In this document: piece by piece, positions 1 through 10,036 of the stretch
How the letters are laid out: every line of letters begins with the position of its first letter
How positions within the stretch are numbered: the stretch's first letter is position 1
DNA from: Acidobacteria bacterium UBA2994
Lineage (GTDB): Bacteria > Acidobacteriota > Vicinamibacteria > Vicinamibacterales > UBA8438
Direction: 5' to 3'
DNA length: 42,783 nucleotides
Assembly: GCA_002346545.1 (NCBI GenBank)
Contig: DEAA01000035.1
Span: 595-43,377, forward strand
Position numbers and translations under genes: made by a program
Notes under the pieces: generated by a model
The model's input: only the letters and a program-made list of their open reading frames with translations
Told to the model about the DNA's origin: nothing
Database searches by the model: none

Positions 1-918
<918 letters not shown>

Positions 919-925
919 TCAATCG

Positions 926-940
926 GCCGGCATTGCCGGC
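926..940 (+). other. Short hairpin between tuf and rpsJ
   Basis: GCCGGC, a 3-nt spacer ATT, then GCCGGC forms a perfect 6-bp stem eight bases after the tuf stop, followed by GGGCGTTT. It could weakly attenuate or protect the tuf transcript end. There is no real T-run, so full termination is unlikely. Confidence 0.3.
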
Positions 941-970
941 GGGCGTTTGGGGCGCGTTCCCGAGGGAAAT

Positions 971-1297
971 ATGTTCAGCGACAAGATCCGGATACGGCTG
1001 AAGGCCTACGACCACCGCGTGCTCGATCAGTCGACATCGGAGATCGTCGACACGGCTCGGCGTACTGGCGCCCGTCTAGCCGGTCCGATCCCGTTGCCGA
1101 CCGATCTCAATAAGTGGACGGTGCTGCGCTCGCCTCACGTCGACAAGAAGTCACGTGAGCAGTTTGAGATCCGCACCCACAAGCGACTGATCGACATCTT
1201 CGAACCGACCCCGCAGACGGTCGATGCGTTGATGAAGCTGGACTTGCCGGCGGGTGTCGACGTGGAGATCAAGGCCTTCGGGAAGGACAACAAGTAG
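971..1297 (+). CDS. rpsJ: Small ribosomal subunit protein uS10
   Basis: Protein of the 30S head that also acts as NusE in transcription antitermination. The 108 residues are close to the usual 103. The start RIRLKAYDH and the core [22 protein letters not shown] are typical. The start is ATG at 971, with GAGGGA eight bases upstream. A longer in-frame open frame reaches back into tuf at 872, but it lacks a ribosome site and overlaps tuf, so it is rejected. First gene of the S10 part of the operon; rplC follows after 2 bases. Confidence 0.97.
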   Translation: MFSDKIRIRLKAYDHRVLDQSTSEIVDTARRTGARLAGPIPLPTDLNKWTVLRSPHVDKKSREQFEIRTHKRLIDIFEPTPQTVDALMKLDLPAGVDVEIKAFGKDNK

Positions 1298-1299
1298 CC

Positions 1300-1956
1300 A
1301 TGGTCACCGGAATCCTCGGACGCAAGATCGGGATGACCCAGCTGTTTAGTGAAGACGGCGCGGTGACCCCAGCGACCGTGATCAAGGCCGGGCCCTGCGT
1401 CGTGGTGCAGCGCAAGACCGTCGAGCGTGACGGGTATGACGCGGTGCAGCTCGGACTGGTCGAAGACCGGCCGGCGCGGGCGAACAAGCCGACTGCGGGC
1501 CACTACAAGAAGGCCAGTGTGCCGCCGACCCGGGTGCGTCGAGAGGTGCCGCTGGCCGAAGGTGGAGACGCGCCAGTCGAGGGTGATCAGGTGGTGGCAT
1601 CGCTGTTCACCGATGGCGAGCAGGTGGATGTCATCGGACTGAGTCGCGGCAAGGGCTTCCAGGGTGTGATGAAGCGCCACGGCTTCAGTGGTGGCCGAGC
1701 CACTCACGGGTCGATGTTCCATCGTGCGCCGGGGTCCATCGGTCAGTCGTCTTGGCCCTCGCGCGTCATCAAGGGGATGAAGGGACCGGGGCGTATGGGC
1801 GGTGACCGGGTCACAGTGCAGAACCTGCGCGTAATGCGGGTCGATGCCGAGCAGCATGTGCTTGTCGTCAAGGGCGCTGTGCCTGGGGCTCCCGGGGGGT
1901 TGGTGATGGTTCGCAAGGCGGTGGCCGGAAAGGCTGCGCCGAGCGAGGACAAGTAG
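1300..1956 (+). CDS. rplC: Large ribosomal subunit protein uL3
   Basis: Binds the 3' end of 23S rRNA early in 50S assembly and lies near the peptidyl transferase centre. The 218 residues fit the family (about 205-220). The N-terminus [13 protein letters not shown] and the central loop [15 protein letters not shown] with the downstream [14 protein letters not shown] are diagnostic. The ATG follows the rpsJ stop by two bases, so translational coupling is likely. The tail is a short Lys/Ala-rich segment. Confidence 0.98.
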   Translation: MVTGILGRKIGMTQLFSEDGAVTPATVIKAGPCVVVQRKTVERDGYDAVQLGLVEDRPARANKPTAGHYKKASVPPTRVRREVPLAEGGDAPVEGDQVVASLFTDGEQVDVIGLSRGKGFQGVMKRHGFSGGRATHGSMFHRAPGSIGQSSWPSRVIKGMKGPGRMGGDRVTVQNLRVMRVDAEQHVLVVKGAVPGAPGGLVMVRKAVAGKAAPSEDK

Positions 1957-1981
1957 CGGGACCGACGGACGGACTACGACC

Positions 1982-2605
1982 ATGACTGTGGATGTCGTCG
2001 ATTCGCAGAACGAAAAGATCGGCTCACTCGAAGTCAGTGACGCGGTGTTCGGGGGACGAGTGAACAGCGACGTCATTTGGGAGGCGGTGACCCATCAACG
2101 CGCGTGTGAGCGGCGCGGGACCCATGCCACCAAGACCCGCGGGCTGGTCAGCGGCAGCGGCAAGAAGCCGTGGCGGCAGAAGGGCACAGGCCGAGCCAGG
2201 GTGGGTGAGGCACGAAACCCGCTCTGGCGGGCCGGGGGCACGGTATTCGGGCCACAGCCGCGGAGTTACGCCTACAGCCTACCTAAGAAGGTGGTGCGGG
2301 GCGCGTTGCGGGCAGCGTTGTCGCAGCGGTTCCAGGACGGGGCCGTGCTGATCGTCGACGAGCTCGCGGCCGAGGAGCCCAAGACCCGTCAGGCGGTGGA
2401 TCTGCTGGATCGCCTGGATGTGACCGGCAAGGCGGTGCTGGTGGACGTCAGCCCAGACGCGAATCTGTCTTTGGCGGTCAGGAATCTCGCGGGCGTGCAA
2501 ATGACGTCGACTCGGCAACTGGGTGCGAGGGACGTTGTCGACGCCGAGAGAGTGATCATGACCCGAGCCGCGGTTGAGAGACTTGAACAGGTGCTGGGAT
2601 CATGA
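1982..2605 (+). CDS. rplD: Large ribosomal subunit protein uL4
   Basis: Globular 23S-binding protein with a long loop reaching into the exit tunnel. In E. coli it also represses the S10 operon. The loop is visible around residues 40-95 ([43 protein letters not shown]), and 207 residues is normal. The N-terminus begins [18 protein letters not shown]. The stop overlaps the rplW start in an ATGA motif (2602-2605), implying coupled translation. Confidence 0.98.
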   Translation: MTVDVVDSQNEKIGSLEVSDAVFGGRVNSDVIWEAVTHQRACERRGTHATKTRGLVSGSGKKPWRQKGTGRARVGEARNPLWRAGGTVFGPQPRSYAYSLPKKVVRGALRAALSQRFQDGAVLIVDELAAEEPKTRQAVDLLDRLDVTGKAVLVDVSPDANLSLAVRNLAGVQMTSTRQLGARDVVDAERVIMTRAAVERLEQVLGS

Positions 2606-2892
2606 AAGAAACTGAAGTGATCCGTCGCCCGCTCGTCACCGAGAAGACGACGCTTCAGCGGGAGGACGGTCAGACGATTGTGTTTGAGGTGGCGCTGAAG
2701 GCGACCAAGGTCGAGATCAAGCAGGCGATCGAAAGTCTGCTGGGAGCGAAGGTGGCAAGCGTCCGCACGGCGATCAACCACGGTAAGGTCAAGCGCCAGG
2801 GACGCTACTTTGGCCAGCGTCCTGACTGGAAGAAGGCGTATGTGCGGCTCCGCGATGGCGAGAATGTGCCGGAGTTCCTTGAGGGCTCCTAG
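2602..2892 (+). CDS. rplW: Large ribosomal subunit protein uL23
   Basis: Sits at the tunnel exit and docks trigger factor, SRP and the translocon. The 96 residues match the family. VIRRPLVTEKTT opens the protein, and the segment TKVEIKQAIESLLGAKVASV is the conserved helix. The C-terminal part is GRYFGQRPDWKKAYVRL. It overlaps rplD by 4 bases. A 55-bp gap before rplB is the first sizeable gap in this part of the operon; I see no convincing promoter in it. Confidence 0.98.
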   Translation: MKETEVIRRPLVTEKTTLQREDGQTIVFEVALKATKVEIKQAIESLLGAKVASVRTAINHGKVKRQGRYFGQRPDWKKAYVRLRDGENVPEFLEGS

Positions 2893-2947
2893 CTTGGATA
2901 CGCGGTCAGAAGTCAGACGATAGTTCGGCAGACAGAAGACGGACACC

Positions 2948-3778
2948 ATGGCCATTCGTAAATACAAACCGACATCGGCGGGCCGGCGATTTCAGACCGT
3001 GCAGACGTTCGACGAGATCACGGAGACCACTCCGTACAAGCCGTTGACCGAGCCACTGTCCAAGTCCGGAGGCCGGAACAATCGTGGCCGGGTCACGATC
3101 TGGCAGCGCGGGGGCGGTCACAAGCGCACCTACCGGGTGATCGACTTTAAGCGGGACAAGAAGGACGTGCCCGGCAAGGTGGCGACGGTCGAGTACGATC
3201 CGAATCGATCAGCCCGGATCGCGCTCGTCAGCTATGTCGACGGTGACAAGCGTTACATTTTGCAGCCACTTGGCGTGAAGGTGGGCGATACGATCGTGGC
3301 GGGCGACAAGGTCGACATCCTGCCAGGGAATGCGTTGCCCCTGAAGAACATCCCGCTAGGCACCCAACTCCACAACGTGGAGCTCAAGCCGGGCAAGGGC
3401 GGTCAGATCGCGCGCGGCGCCGGATCTTCGGTTCAGCTCATCGCCAAAGAAGGCAAGTACGCGTCACTGCGGTTGCCTTCGGGCGAGGTGCGGCGGATTC
3501 TCAAGGAGTGCGTGGCCACGGTTGGACAGGTCGGGAACGTGGATCACGAGAACGTGACGCTCGGTAAGGCCGGTCGCAAGCGCTGGCTAGGGAGGCGTCC
3601 AAACGTCCGCGGTGTGGCGATGAACCCAGTCGACCATCCGCTAGGCGGTGGCGAGGGGAGCTCGGCCGGTGGGCGGCACCCGGTGACGCCCTGGGGCGTG
3701 CCGACTAAGGGCTACAAGACGCGACGCAAGAAGCCGTCAGACAAGTTCATTCAGCAGCGTCGCAAGCGCCGGAAGTAG
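2948..3778 (+). CDS. rplB: Large ribosomal subunit protein uL2
   Basis: Universal 23S-binding protein needed for subunit association and peptidyl transfer. The 276 residues are typical. [14 protein letters not shown] opens it, [20 protein letters not shown] is the RNA-binding segment, and [13 protein letters not shown] near residue 225 holds the conserved histidine of the peptidyl-transferase region. It ends in a basic [11 protein letters not shown] tail. The stop lies 10 bases before rpsS. Confidence 0.99.
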   Translation: MAIRKYKPTSAGRRFQTVQTFDEITETTPYKPLTEPLSKSGGRNNRGRVTIWQRGGGHKRTYRVIDFKRDKKDVPGKVATVEYDPNRSARIALVSYVDGDKRYILQPLGVKVGDTIVAGDKVDILPGNALPLKNIPLGTQLHNVELKPGKGGQIARGAGSSVQLIAKEGKYASLRLPSGEVRRILKECVATVGQVGNVDHENVTLGKAGRKRWLGRRPNVRGVAMNPVDHPLGGGEGSSAGGRHPVTPWGVPTKGYKTRRKKPSDKFIQQRRKRRK

Positions 3779-3788
3779 TGAGGGGCCG

Positions 3789-4073
3789 ATGAGTCGATCG
3801 TTAAAGAAAGGGCCGTTCGTCGACCTGCCGTTGCTGGAGAAGGTCGAGGTCATGAATCGGGCCGGAGATCGGAAGGTGATCAAGACCTGGTCCCGTCGGT
3901 CCACGGTGGTACCGGAGATGGTTGGTCACACCATCGCGGTGCACAACGGCAAGAAGTTTGTGCCGGTTTATCTCACTGAGAACATGGTGGGGCACAAGCT
4001 CGGCGAGTTCTCGCCCACCCGTCTGTTCCGTGGCCACACCGGTAGGCGGGACAAAACGGCCGGCACGAGGTAG
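3789..4073 (+). CDS. rpsS: Small ribosomal subunit protein uS19
   Basis: 30S head protein that forms a pair with S13 at the A-site finger contact. The 94 residues start [20 protein letters not shown] and contain [21 protein letters not shown] and [12 protein letters not shown], all family hallmarks. GAGGGGCC just upstream of the ATG contains the ribosome site. Followed by rplV after 6 bases. Confidence 0.98.
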   Translation: MSRSLKKGPFVDLPLLEKVEVMNRAGDRKVIKTWSRRSTVVPEMVGHTIAVHNGKKFVPVYLTENMVGHKLGEFSPTRLFRGHTGRRDKTAGTR

Positions 4074-4079
4074 GAAGCG

Positions 4080-4691
4080 ATGATCGAAGGGCGGGCTACG
4101 GCCCGATATGTCCGGACGTCGGCGCAGAAGGCTAAGTTGGTCATGGATCTGATTCGTGGTCAGAATGTGGATCAGGCGCTGTCTACCCTGCGGTTTGCCA
4201 GAAAGCGGATCGCCCGCGACATCGAGAAGGTGTTGCGGTCGGCCGTGGCCAATGCCCAGCAGAAGGACGGGGCCAGCGGCGACGCCGACCAGATGTACGT
4301 CTCGAAGTGCTACGCGGATCAGGGGCCCTCGCAGAAGCGGATCCGGCCGGCGCCGATGGGGCGGGCGTTCCGGATCATCAAGCGGACGGCGCATCTCACG
4401 GTACATGTCGCGGAGCGTCTCGGTGTGACGTCGGCCGTCACCGTGACCACCGTTGAACCCGAGGCGCAGCCGGTGGCGGACGCGATAGTCGATGAGAAGT
4501 CGAAGAAGCAGGCGTCAGCTAAGCGCGGCAGGGCCAAAGACATCAAGAAGAAAGCCGCCAAGCAGGCGGCCGATGACGAGATCGTGACCGGGGACGCGGC
4601 GGCTGCCGACGAGTCAGCTGAGGCCGAAGAGGCCTCCGCCGACATCGCTGAGCAGGCCGGTGCGGACGAGGGCAGGGCAAAGGACGAGTAG
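4080..4691 (+). CDS. rplV: Ribosomal protein uL22 with long charged C-terminal tail
   Basis: L22 lines the exit tunnel. Residues 1 to about 118 are the ordinary domain: ARYVRTSAQKAKLVMDLIRG at the start, the GPSQKRIRPAPMGRAFRI tunnel hairpin, and the RTAHLTVHV strand. Another 80-85 residues follow that are not part of the standard 110-120-residue protein. They begin with a Lys/Ala-rich stretch (KSKKQASAKRGRAKDIKKK) and pass into a strongly acidic Ala/Glu/Asp tail. The tail looks disordered and would sit on the outer 50S surface. Frame and stop are clean, so it is not a frameshift product. Similar tails occur on L15 and L17 in this operon. Confidence 0.96.
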   Translation: MIEGRATARYVRTSAQKAKLVMDLIRGQNVDQALSTLRFARKRIARDIEKVLRSAVANAQQKDGASGDADQMYVSKCYADQGPSQKRIRPAPMGRAFRIIKRTAHLTVHVAERLGVTSAVTVTTVEPEAQPVADAIVDEKSKKQASAKRGRAKDIKKKAAKQAADDEIVTGDAAAADESAEAEEASADIAEQAGADEGRAKDE

Positions 4692-4700
4692 CGGTGTTGG

Positions 4701-4718
4701 GCGTCCCCTAGGGGACGC
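4701..4718 (+). other. Perfect 18-bp palindrome between rplV and rpsC
   Basis: The sequence GCGTCCCCTAGGGGACGC is fully self-complementary and fills half of the 38-bp gap between the L22 and S3 genes. As RNA it would fold as a 7-bp stem capped by CUAG, ending 11 bases before the rpsC start and just before its GAGG ribosome site. No T-run follows, so it is more likely a processing or translation-control hairpin than a terminator. Confidence 0.6.
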
Positions 4719-4729
4719 GAGGATTCGAG

Positions 4730-5410
4730 ATGGGGCAGAAGGTTCACCCGTACGGGTTTAGGCTCGGTTTCAACAAGACTTGGCGGTCGCGGTGGTATGC
4801 CGATCGTGACTACGCGAAGCTCCTGCACGAGGATCTTTCTCTCAGGTCGGACCTGAAGAAGCGGTTCTCGCATGCCGGCGTATCGAAGATCGAGATCGAG
4901 CGGGCCGCCAACAAACTGAAGATTGACATTTGCACCTCCCGGCCCGGCATCATCATCGGACGTAAGGGCACCGAGGTCGACAAGCTGAAGACCGAGATCC
5001 ATAAGAGGACCAAACGCGAAGTCTTCATCAATATTCAGGAGATTCAGAAGCCCGAACTGGACGCGCAGCTGATCGGCGAGTCGGTGGCGTTGCAACTCGA
5101 GAAGCGGGTGGCGTTCCGGCGGGCTATGCGTAAGGCGGTGGAGTCGGCGCTGCGATTCGGCGCACGCGGCATCAAAATCCGGGTCGGTGGTCGTCTCAAC
5201 GGAGCGGAGATCGCGCGCAACGAGTGGTATCTGCACGGTCAGCTGCCGCTGCAGACGCTGAGGGCGGATATCGACTACGGGTTTGCAGAGGCCAACACCA
5301 CCTACGGGCAGATCGGAGTCAAAGTGTGGCTCTACAAGGGTGATCGACACGAGCCCCGTCTGGCTCGGGACGAGGAGTATCGGGTGCAGCGTCGGGGCGC
5401 GAGAGCCTAG
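4730..5410 (+). CDS. rpsC: Small ribosomal subunit protein uS3
   Basis: 30S head protein that lines the mRNA entry channel. The 226 residues are normal. The start [20 protein letters not shown], the KH-domain loop [16 protein letters not shown], and the C-terminal [20 protein letters not shown] identify it. It is separated from rplV by 38 bp containing a perfect palindrome, and from rplP by 48 bp. Confidence 0.99.
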   Translation: MGQKVHPYGFRLGFNKTWRSRWYADRDYAKLLHEDLSLRSDLKKRFSHAGVSKIEIERAANKLKIDICTSRPGIIIGRKGTEVDKLKTEIHKRTKREVFINIQEIQKPELDAQLIGESVALQLEKRVAFRRAMRKAVESALRFGARGIKIRVGGRLNGAEIARNEWYLHGQLPLQTLRADIDYGFAEANTTYGQIGVKVWLYKGDRHEPRLARDEEYRVQRRGARA

Positions 5411-5458
5411 GACACTCGCTCGAGCGTAGTCGAGAGATAGAGATAGGAGACTGGCGTC

Positions 5459-5878
5459 ATGTTGATGCCGAAGAAAGTCAAGCACCGGAAGCAGCACCGC
5501 GGCCGTATGACCGGCACGGCTTGGCGTGGGTCCACGGTGTCGTTTGGCGACTACGGTTTGCGGGCGATGGAGCCCTGTTGGCTAACGGACCGCCAGATTG
5601 AAGCGGCCCGGGTGGCGATGACCCGGTTCATCAAGCGTGGCGGCAAGATCTGGATTCGCGTGTTTCCCGATAAGCCGATCACCAAGAAGCCCCAGGAAAC
5701 CCGAATGGGCAAGGGGAAGGGCGCACCAGAAGGGTGGGTCGCGGTGGTCAAGCAGGGGCGGATTCTCTTCGAGATGGAAGGGGTCGAAGCGTCGGTGGCT
5801 AAGCGGGCGATGGAGCTTGCAGCGGCCAAGCTGCCGATCCACACCAAGTTCGCTACCCGGTTTGGTGAGGCAGTCTGA
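5459..5878 (+). CDS. rplP: Large ribosomal subunit protein uL16
   Basis: 50S protein near the A site that helps position tRNA and is needed late in assembly. The 139 residues start [17 protein letters not shown] and contain [16 protein letters not shown] and [15 protein letters not shown], the conserved loop next to the peptidyl transferase centre. ATG at 5459 is preferred over the in-frame ATG at 5465 because MLMPK is the usual family N-terminus and TAGGAGA lies at a good distance. The stop overlaps rpmC (ATGA). Confidence 0.98.
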   Translation: MLMPKKVKHRKQHRGRMTGTAWRGSTVSFGDYGLRAMEPCWLTDRQIEAARVAMTRFIKRGGKIWIRVFPDKPITKKPQETRMGKGKGAPEGWVAVVKQGRILFEMEGVEASVAKRAMELAAAKLPIHTKFATRFGEAV

Positions 5879-6117
5879 TGACCAAGATTGGGGAGCTACG
5901 TGATCTCGGGCCATCGGCTTTGGAGCAACGGGAGCGAGAGCTCGGTGAGGCACTGTTCCGGCTTCGGTTGCAGAAGGCCATGGGGCAGGAAGAGGTGGTC
6001 GGTAAGCTGAAGGAGAGCCGGAAAGACCTAGCCAAGGTCAAGACGCTGCTCCGAGAGCTGGAGCTGGGGGCCGGGATCGTGGCTCCGGCCGACGAGACGG
6101 CAGAGTCCGACGAGTAG
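5878..6117 (+). CDS. rpmC: Large ribosomal subunit protein uL29
   Basis: Small helical protein at the tunnel exit next to L23. The 79 residues are slightly longer than the usual 60-70 because of a short acidic tail after residue 65 (DETAESDE). Helix 1 carries [20 protein letters not shown] and helix 2 carries [18 protein letters not shown]. The start overlaps the rplP stop by one base (TGATG). Confidence 0.95.
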   Translation: MTKIGELRDLGPSALEQRERELGEALFRLRLQKAMGQEEVVGKLKESRKDLAKVKTLLRELELGAGIVAPADETAESDE

Positions 6118-6129
6118 CGAGTAGAGCCG

Positions 6130-6384
6130 ATGGGAACCAAGGCAGAAGTACAGGGCGTAGTGGTCAGCGACAAGATGGACCGGAGTGTCGTGGTGGCGGT
6201 GGAGCGTCGGGTGCGACACGCACTCTACGGAAAGATTCAGCGTCGGACCACGAAGTTCATGGCCCACGACGGCGAGCATGACGCCAGGGTCGGTGACGTT
6301 GTAGCGATCGTGGAAACTCGCCCGATCAGCCGCCGGAAGCGGTGGGCGGTAACGCGCATCGTCGAACGGGCCCGGACCGTCTAG
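6130..6384 (+). CDS. rpsQ: Small ribosomal subunit protein uS17
   Basis: Primary 16S-binding OB-fold protein. The 84 residues contain [20 protein letters not shown], then HPLYGK-like [19 protein letters not shown], and the C-terminal [13 protein letters not shown], all standard. The start ATG at 6130 follows the rpmC stop by 12 bases. Confidence 0.98.
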   Translation: MGTKAEVQGVVVSDKMDRSVVVAVERRVRHALYGKIQRRTTKFMAHDGEHDARVGDVVAIVETRPISRRKRWAVTRIVERARTV

Positions 6385-6397
6385 CGAGGACAGACCG

Positions 6398-6766
6398 ATG
6401 ATCCAGATGCAGTCGATCCTCGACGTGGCGGACAACTCCGGGGCCCGGAAGATAGCGGTGATCAACCCGATCGGTGGAGCGACTGGGCGTTTTGCGCGCC
6501 TTGGGGACCTTGTGACCGCCTCGGTTAAAGAGGCCGTCCCGGCGTCGGCCGTCAAGAAGGGGCAGGTCGTGCGGGCCGTCATCGTTCGCACGGCTAAGGA
6601 GTACCGCCGGCGGGATGGTAGTTACATCCGGTTCGATCGCAACGCCGCGGTGTTGGTGAACGAGCAGGGGGAGCCGGTAGGCACCCGTGTGTTCGGACCG
6701 GTGGCCCGCGAGCTTCGCGAGCGCAAGTTCATGAAGATCATCTCCCTGGCGCCGGAGGTACTGTAG
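6398..6766 (+). CDS. rplN: Large ribosomal subunit protein uL14
   Basis: 50S protein at the subunit interface, forming bridge B8 with 16S rRNA, and target of the silencing factor RsfS. The 122 residues are the exact family length. [37 protein letters not shown], and [15 protein letters not shown] are diagnostic. GAGGACAGACCG before the ATG contains the ribosome site. Confidence 0.99.
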   Translation: MIQMQSILDVADNSGARKIAVINPIGGATGRFARLGDLVTASVKEAVPASAVKKGQVVRAVIVRTAKEYRRRDGSYIRFDRNAAVLVNEQGEPVGTRVFGPVARELRERKFMKIISLAPEVL

Positions 6767-6771
6767 GAGCC

Positions 6772-7104
6772 ATGTCTAGCATTCAGACCTCGATCCGCAA
6801 GAACGACAACGTCGTCGTGGTCAGCGGAAAAGACCGAGGAAAGCGGGGACGCGTGTTGCGGCTCGTGCCTGGGAAGAACCGGCTGATCGTCGAGGGCGTG
6901 AACATCGTCAAGCGTCATACCCGTCCCAATCCAGGACAGAACGTCAAGGGCGGGATTGTCGAGCGTGAGTCGGCGCTGCACGTGTCCAACGTGCAGCTGC
7001 TGTGTCCCGAGTGCAGCGCACCGACGCGACTCGGGCGCCGTTTGCTCGGAGATGGACGGAAAGTGCGGATCTGCCGCAAGTGCGACGGAGTCGTGGACCG
7101 ATGA
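6772..7104 (+). CDS. rplX: Large ribosomal subunit protein uL24, zinc-ribbon form
   Basis: Assembly-initiator protein that nucleates 50S folding. The KOW motif lies near residues 10-35 ([20 protein letters not shown]), and the loop [16 protein letters not shown] follows. The C-terminal third has two CxxC pairs, CPEC and CRKC, which should bind zinc, as in many bacterial L24 proteins. The stop and the rplE start overlap (ATGA, 7101-7104). Confidence 0.98.
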   Translation: MSSIQTSIRKNDNVVVVSGKDRGKRGRVLRLVPGKNRLIVEGVNIVKRHTRPNPGQNVKGGIVERESALHVSNVQLLCPECSAPTRLGRRLLGDGRKVRICRKCDGVVDR

Positions 7105-7643
7105 ATCGATTGAAAGAGCGGTATCACGAGACGGTCGTGCCGGCCCTGACGAAGGAGTTCGGCTACACCAATGTCATGGCGGTGCCCAAGGTTCGCCGGG
7201 TCGTGGTCAATATGGGACTGGGCGAGGCAACCCAGAACGTGAAGTTGATCGATGCAGGCGCGGACGAATTGACCCGTATCACCGGTCAGAAGTCGCTGAC
7301 GACGCGGGCGCGGAAGTCGATTGCGCAGTTCAAGGTGCGCCAAGGCATGCCGATCGGGGCGATGGTGAGCTTACGTCGTGACCGGATGTACGAGTTCCTC
7401 GATCGCTTGTTCTCCATTGCCCTGCCGCGAGTTCGCGATTTTCGCGGTGTGTCCCCCAAGGGGTTCGACGGTCGCGGGAACTACACGTTGGGGCTTCGAG
7501 ACCAGCTTATGTTCATCGAGATTGATTACATGCAAGCGGACAAGTCGCGGGGACTGAACGTCTCGGTGGTGACGACGGCCAAGACGGACGAGGAAGGTCG
7601 ACGGCTTCTCCAGTTGATGGGGATGCCGTTCCGGACGAACTGA
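7101..7643 (+). CDS. rplE: Large ribosomal subunit protein uL5
   Basis: Binds 5S rRNA and contacts P-site tRNA and S13. The 180 residues are typical. The start [20 protein letters not shown], the [10 protein letters not shown] strand, [13 protein letters not shown] [20 protein letters not shown], and [20 protein letters not shown] are conserved. ATG at 7101 is chosen for its ATGA overlap with rplX. A longer in-frame open frame from 7002 lies inside rplX and is rejected. Confidence 0.98.
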   Translation: MNRLKERYHETVVPALTKEFGYTNVMAVPKVRRVVVNMGLGEATQNVKLIDAGADELTRITGQKSLTTRARKSIAQFKVRQGMPIGAMVSLRRDRMYEFLDRLFSIALPRVRDFRGVSPKGFDGRGNYTLGLRDQLMFIEIDYMQADKSRGLNVSVVTTAKTDEEGRRLLQLMGMPFRTN

Positions 7644-7688
7644 TCAGGCGGATCGAACCGCCGGACGAATCGGGCAGGGGCGTAGCAG

Positions 7689-7874
7689 ATGGCAACAACC
7701 GCCAAGATCGTGAAAGAAAAGCGGCCGCCGAAGTACAAGACCAGGCAGCGTAATCGCTGCCAGTTGTGCGGCCGTCCTCGTGCGTTCATCAGGAAGTTCG
7801 CGCTGTGCCGCCTCTGTTTCCGGCGGTTGGCACTCGAAGGCGATCTCGCTGGAGTGACCAAGAGCAGCTGGTGA
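7689..7874 (+). CDS. rpsN: Small ribosomal subunit protein uS14, zinc-binding type Z
   Basis: 30S head protein. At 61 residues it is the short, zinc-binding form. Cysteines are in CQLC and CRLC, spaced as in the C+ paralogue, with the basic N-terminal arm [20 protein letters not shown] and the conserved [10 protein letters not shown]. Its place between rplE and rpsH is canonical. A zinc-free second copy elsewhere cannot be judged from this window. Confidence 0.98.
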   Translation: MATTAKIVKEKRPPKYKTRQRNRCQLCGRPRAFIRKFALCRLCFRRLALEGDLAGVTKSSW

Positions 7875-7925
7875 CGTAACTACGTCTCGGCTGTGCCGGG
7901 ACGCTCGATGCAGAGAACAACGAAC

Positions 7926-8336
7926 ATGACTGATCCGATCGCCGACATGTTGTCGAGAATCCGCAACGCCACCGCAGTACGGCGGAAGCGGGTCGACGTT
8001 CCGGCATCGCGACTCAAGACCGAGATCGCGAGGATCCTCCAGAGTGAGGGCTACATCGACTCGTTCAAGATGGTCGAGGTGGTCGTGGAGCGCGGGCAGA
8101 TGGCCCGGCCGATGATCCGCATTTATCTGAAGTACGGCTCCCAGGGAGAGAAGGTGATCTCTGGGATCGAACGGGTGAGTCGACCCGGCCGCCGTGTGTA
8201 TTTCGGGCGTGACGCGGTTCCTCCGGTACTGGCCGGACTCGGGACCAGCATCCTCACGACCTCGCGCGGGATCATGACCGGGCGTGACGCGGTGAAGGAA
8301 GGCGTTGGCGGTGAAGTGCTCTGCAACGTCTGGTAG
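7926..8336 (+). CDS. rpsH: Small ribosomal subunit protein uS8
   Basis: Binds the central domain of 16S rRNA; in E. coli it also represses the spc operon. The 136 residues start MTDPIADMLSRIRNATAVRR, and the C-terminus has STSRG-like LTTSRGIMTGRDAVKEGVGG. ATG at 7926 is chosen because MTDPIADM is the universal N-terminus. An upstream in-frame ATG at 7893 would add 11 unconserved residues. Confidence 0.97.
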   Translation: MTDPIADMLSRIRNATAVRRKRVDVPASRLKTEIARILQSEGYIDSFKMVEVVVERGQMARPMIRIYLKYGSQGEKVISGIERVSRPGRRVYFGRDAVPPVLAGLGTSILTTSRGIMTGRDAVKEGVGGEVLCNVW

Positions 8337-8360
8337 CGCGGAGACAGAGGAGCGAGACCG

Positions 8361-8897
8361 ATGTCGCGAGTAGGGAAGAGACCGATATCGATTCCGAGCG
8401 GGGTCAGCGTGCAGATCTCGGACGATGCGGTGGAGGTTAAGGGGCCGAAGGGCACCCTGCGGCAGGCCTTGCCCCCTGGAATCCGAATCGAAGAGAACGA
8501 GGGCCGTCTGGAGGCGAAGCCGGTGCGTGAAGACCGCGCGCTTGCGAAGTTTCACGGGCTTGCGCGCAGCTTGGTCGCCAATGCGGTCGCTGGGGTGTCC
8601 ACCGGCTTTCAGAAAGAACTGGACATCGTGGGCATCGGCTATCGAGCCGGGGTGAAAGGGCAGCTGTTGACCCTCGCCCTCGGCTATTCGCACCCTGTGC
8701 TGTTCGACATTCCGGAGGGGATAGGCATCAAGGTCGATAACCAGACCCACCTGGTGGTGTCTGGAGTCGACCGTCAAGTTGTCGGGCAGGTGGCGGCCGA
8801 TATCCGCGGGCTGCGTAAGCCGGACCCCTACAAGCAGAAGGGCATTCGTTACACGGGCGAAGTGCTCAAGAAGAAGGTGGGCAAGACGGGAGCCTAG
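8361..8897 (+). CDS. rplF: Large ribosomal subunit protein uL6
   Basis: 50S protein near the sarcin-ricin loop and the factor-binding site. Two repeats of the L6 fold are visible in 178 residues. The start [20 protein letters not shown] and the C-terminal [16 protein letters not shown] are diagnostic. AGGAGCGAGACCG before the start provides a good ribosome site. Confidence 0.99.
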   Translation: MSRVGKRPISIPSGVSVQISDDAVEVKGPKGTLRQALPPGIRIEENEGRLEAKPVREDRALAKFHGLARSLVANAVAGVSTGFQKELDIVGIGYRAGVKGQLLTLALGYSHPVLFDIPEGIGIKVDNQTHLVVSGVDRQVVGQVAADIRGLRKPDPYKQKGIRYTGEVLKKKVGKTGA

Positions 8898-8902
8898 GGG
8901 CG

Positions 8903-9277
8903 ATGAAGGTCAAGACCAAGAAGGATAGACGACGCCGGATCGCGTTGCGACAGCGGACGCCCCTGAAGGGGACGGCTGGCCGGCCGCGGCTGGCGGTGTT
9001 TCGCAGTGCCGCGCACATCTCGGCTCAGGTGATCGACGACGACACCGGCACGACCATGGCTGCGGCTTCGAGCGTCGAACCTTCCGCCAAGGCGTCGTTT
9101 GCCGACGGAGCCAGGGGTGGGAACAAAGCGGGCGCCGAGGCGATCGGAAAGCTGGTGGCGGAGCGAGCGATCGAGAAGGGCGTCACCAGTGTGGTGTTTG
9201 ACCGCAGCGGGTTCCTCTATCACGGGCGAGTGCGTTGTGTGGCGGATGCTGCGCGCGAGGCGGGGCTCAAGTTCTGA
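8903..9277 (+). CDS. rplR: Large ribosomal subunit protein uL18
   Basis: Binds 5S rRNA in the central protuberance. The 124 residues contain the basic N-terminal arm ([18 protein letters not shown]), then [20 protein letters not shown] and the C-terminal [14 protein letters not shown]. Separated from rplF by 5 bases. Confidence 0.98.
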   Translation: MKVKTKKDRRRRIALRQRTPLKGTAGRPRLAVFRSAAHISAQVIDDDTGTTMAAASSVEPSAKASFADGARGGNKAGAEAIGKLVAERAIEKGVTSVVFDRSGFLYHGRVRCVADAAREAGLKF

Positions 9278-9298
9278 GTCCGGCGGGATGAACGAGAG

Positions 9299-9811
9299 AT
9301 GAGCGACACGAGAGCGAAGATCGACCCCCTCGATTTCGACCTGAAGGACACGGTCGTGTCAATCAACCGGGTCACCAAGGTTGTAAAGGGCGGCAAGAAC
9401 CTCAGTTTTAGCGCGCTGGTGGTCGTAGGAGACAACCATGGGGTGGCTGGCTTCGGCATCGGCAAGGCTAAAGAGGTGCCGTCGGCCATCAAGAAGGGGA
9501 TCGAGGCGGCCAAGAAGGCGCTGGTGCGTGTGCCCCTTACCGGGACGACCATTCCGCACACGATCGTTGGTCGCTTTGGCGCTGGTCGCGTGCTGCTCAA
9601 GCCGGCTCCGGAAGGGACTGGGATCATCGCTGGCGGCGCGGTGCGTGCGGTGATGGAGTCGGCGGGTATTCAGAACATCGTCACCAAATCGCTGGGGACT
9701 GACAATCCACATAACGTGGTGCGAGCGACGTTTACCGGACTCACCGATCTGACGGATCCGGTGACCGTGGCTCGGTTACGCGGGATCGACGTGGAAGACC
9801 TGTCGGCGTGA
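9299..9811 (+). CDS. rpsE: Small ribosomal subunit protein uS5
   Basis: Lines the mRNA entry site and contributes to decoding accuracy. The 170 residues hold the S5 double-stranded-RNA-like domain ([39 protein letters not shown]) and the C-terminal domain ([34 protein letters not shown]). ATG at 9299 begins [20 protein letters not shown]. Seventeen bases after its stop comes rpmD. Confidence 0.98.
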   Translation: MSDTRAKIDPLDFDLKDTVVSINRVTKVVKGGKNLSFSALVVVGDNHGVAGFGIGKAKEVPSAIKKGIEAAKKALVRVPLTGTTIPHTIVGRFGAGRVLLKPAPEGTGIIAGGAVRAVMESAGIQNIVTKSLGTDNPHNVVRATFTGLTDLTDPVTVARLRGIDVEDLSA

Positions 9812-9827
9812 CTGGGGCGGTGACGAG

Positions 9828-10031
9828 ATGACAGACACAGCCGAGGCGGGGCGCGTCAGGGTAACGCTGGTGCGCAGTACGATCGGGTTCGACAAGCGGC
9901 AGGCCGAGGTCGTACGGGGGCTTGGCCTCCGGCGGATCGGCCATACCGTCGAGGTCAAGGACGTTCCGTCGGTGCGCGGCATGATCCGGAAGGTCCGGCA
10001 TCTGGTTCGCGTGAGTGACGGCGAGGGCTGA
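9828..10031 (+). CDS. rpmD: Large ribosomal subunit protein uL30
   Basis: Small 50S protein of the ferredoxin-like fold, 67 residues. The segment [20 protein letters not shown], then [20 protein letters not shown], is characteristic. Seven extra residues precede the core. It lies between rpsE and rplO as usual. Confidence 0.97.
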   Translation: MTDTAEAGRVRVTLVRSTIGFDKRQAEVVRGLGLRRIGHTVEVKDVPSVRGMIRKVRHLVRVSDGEG

Positions 10032-10036
10032 CGAGC

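Noticed and set aside
1135..2076. A 313-codon open frame on the minus strand opposite rpsJ and rplC
   Set aside because: It is antisense to two certain ribosomal genes, is His/Arg/Pro-rich, and has no recognisable domain. Long shadow frames are expected in GC-rich DNA.
2893..2947. Possible internal promoter between rplW and rplB
   Set aside because: TTGGAT is present, but no acceptable -10 lies at the right distance.
4319..5497. A 392-codon minus-strand open frame opposite rplV, rpsC and rplP
   Set aside because: Mirror of strongly coding plus-strand genes with no ribosome site or family resemblance.
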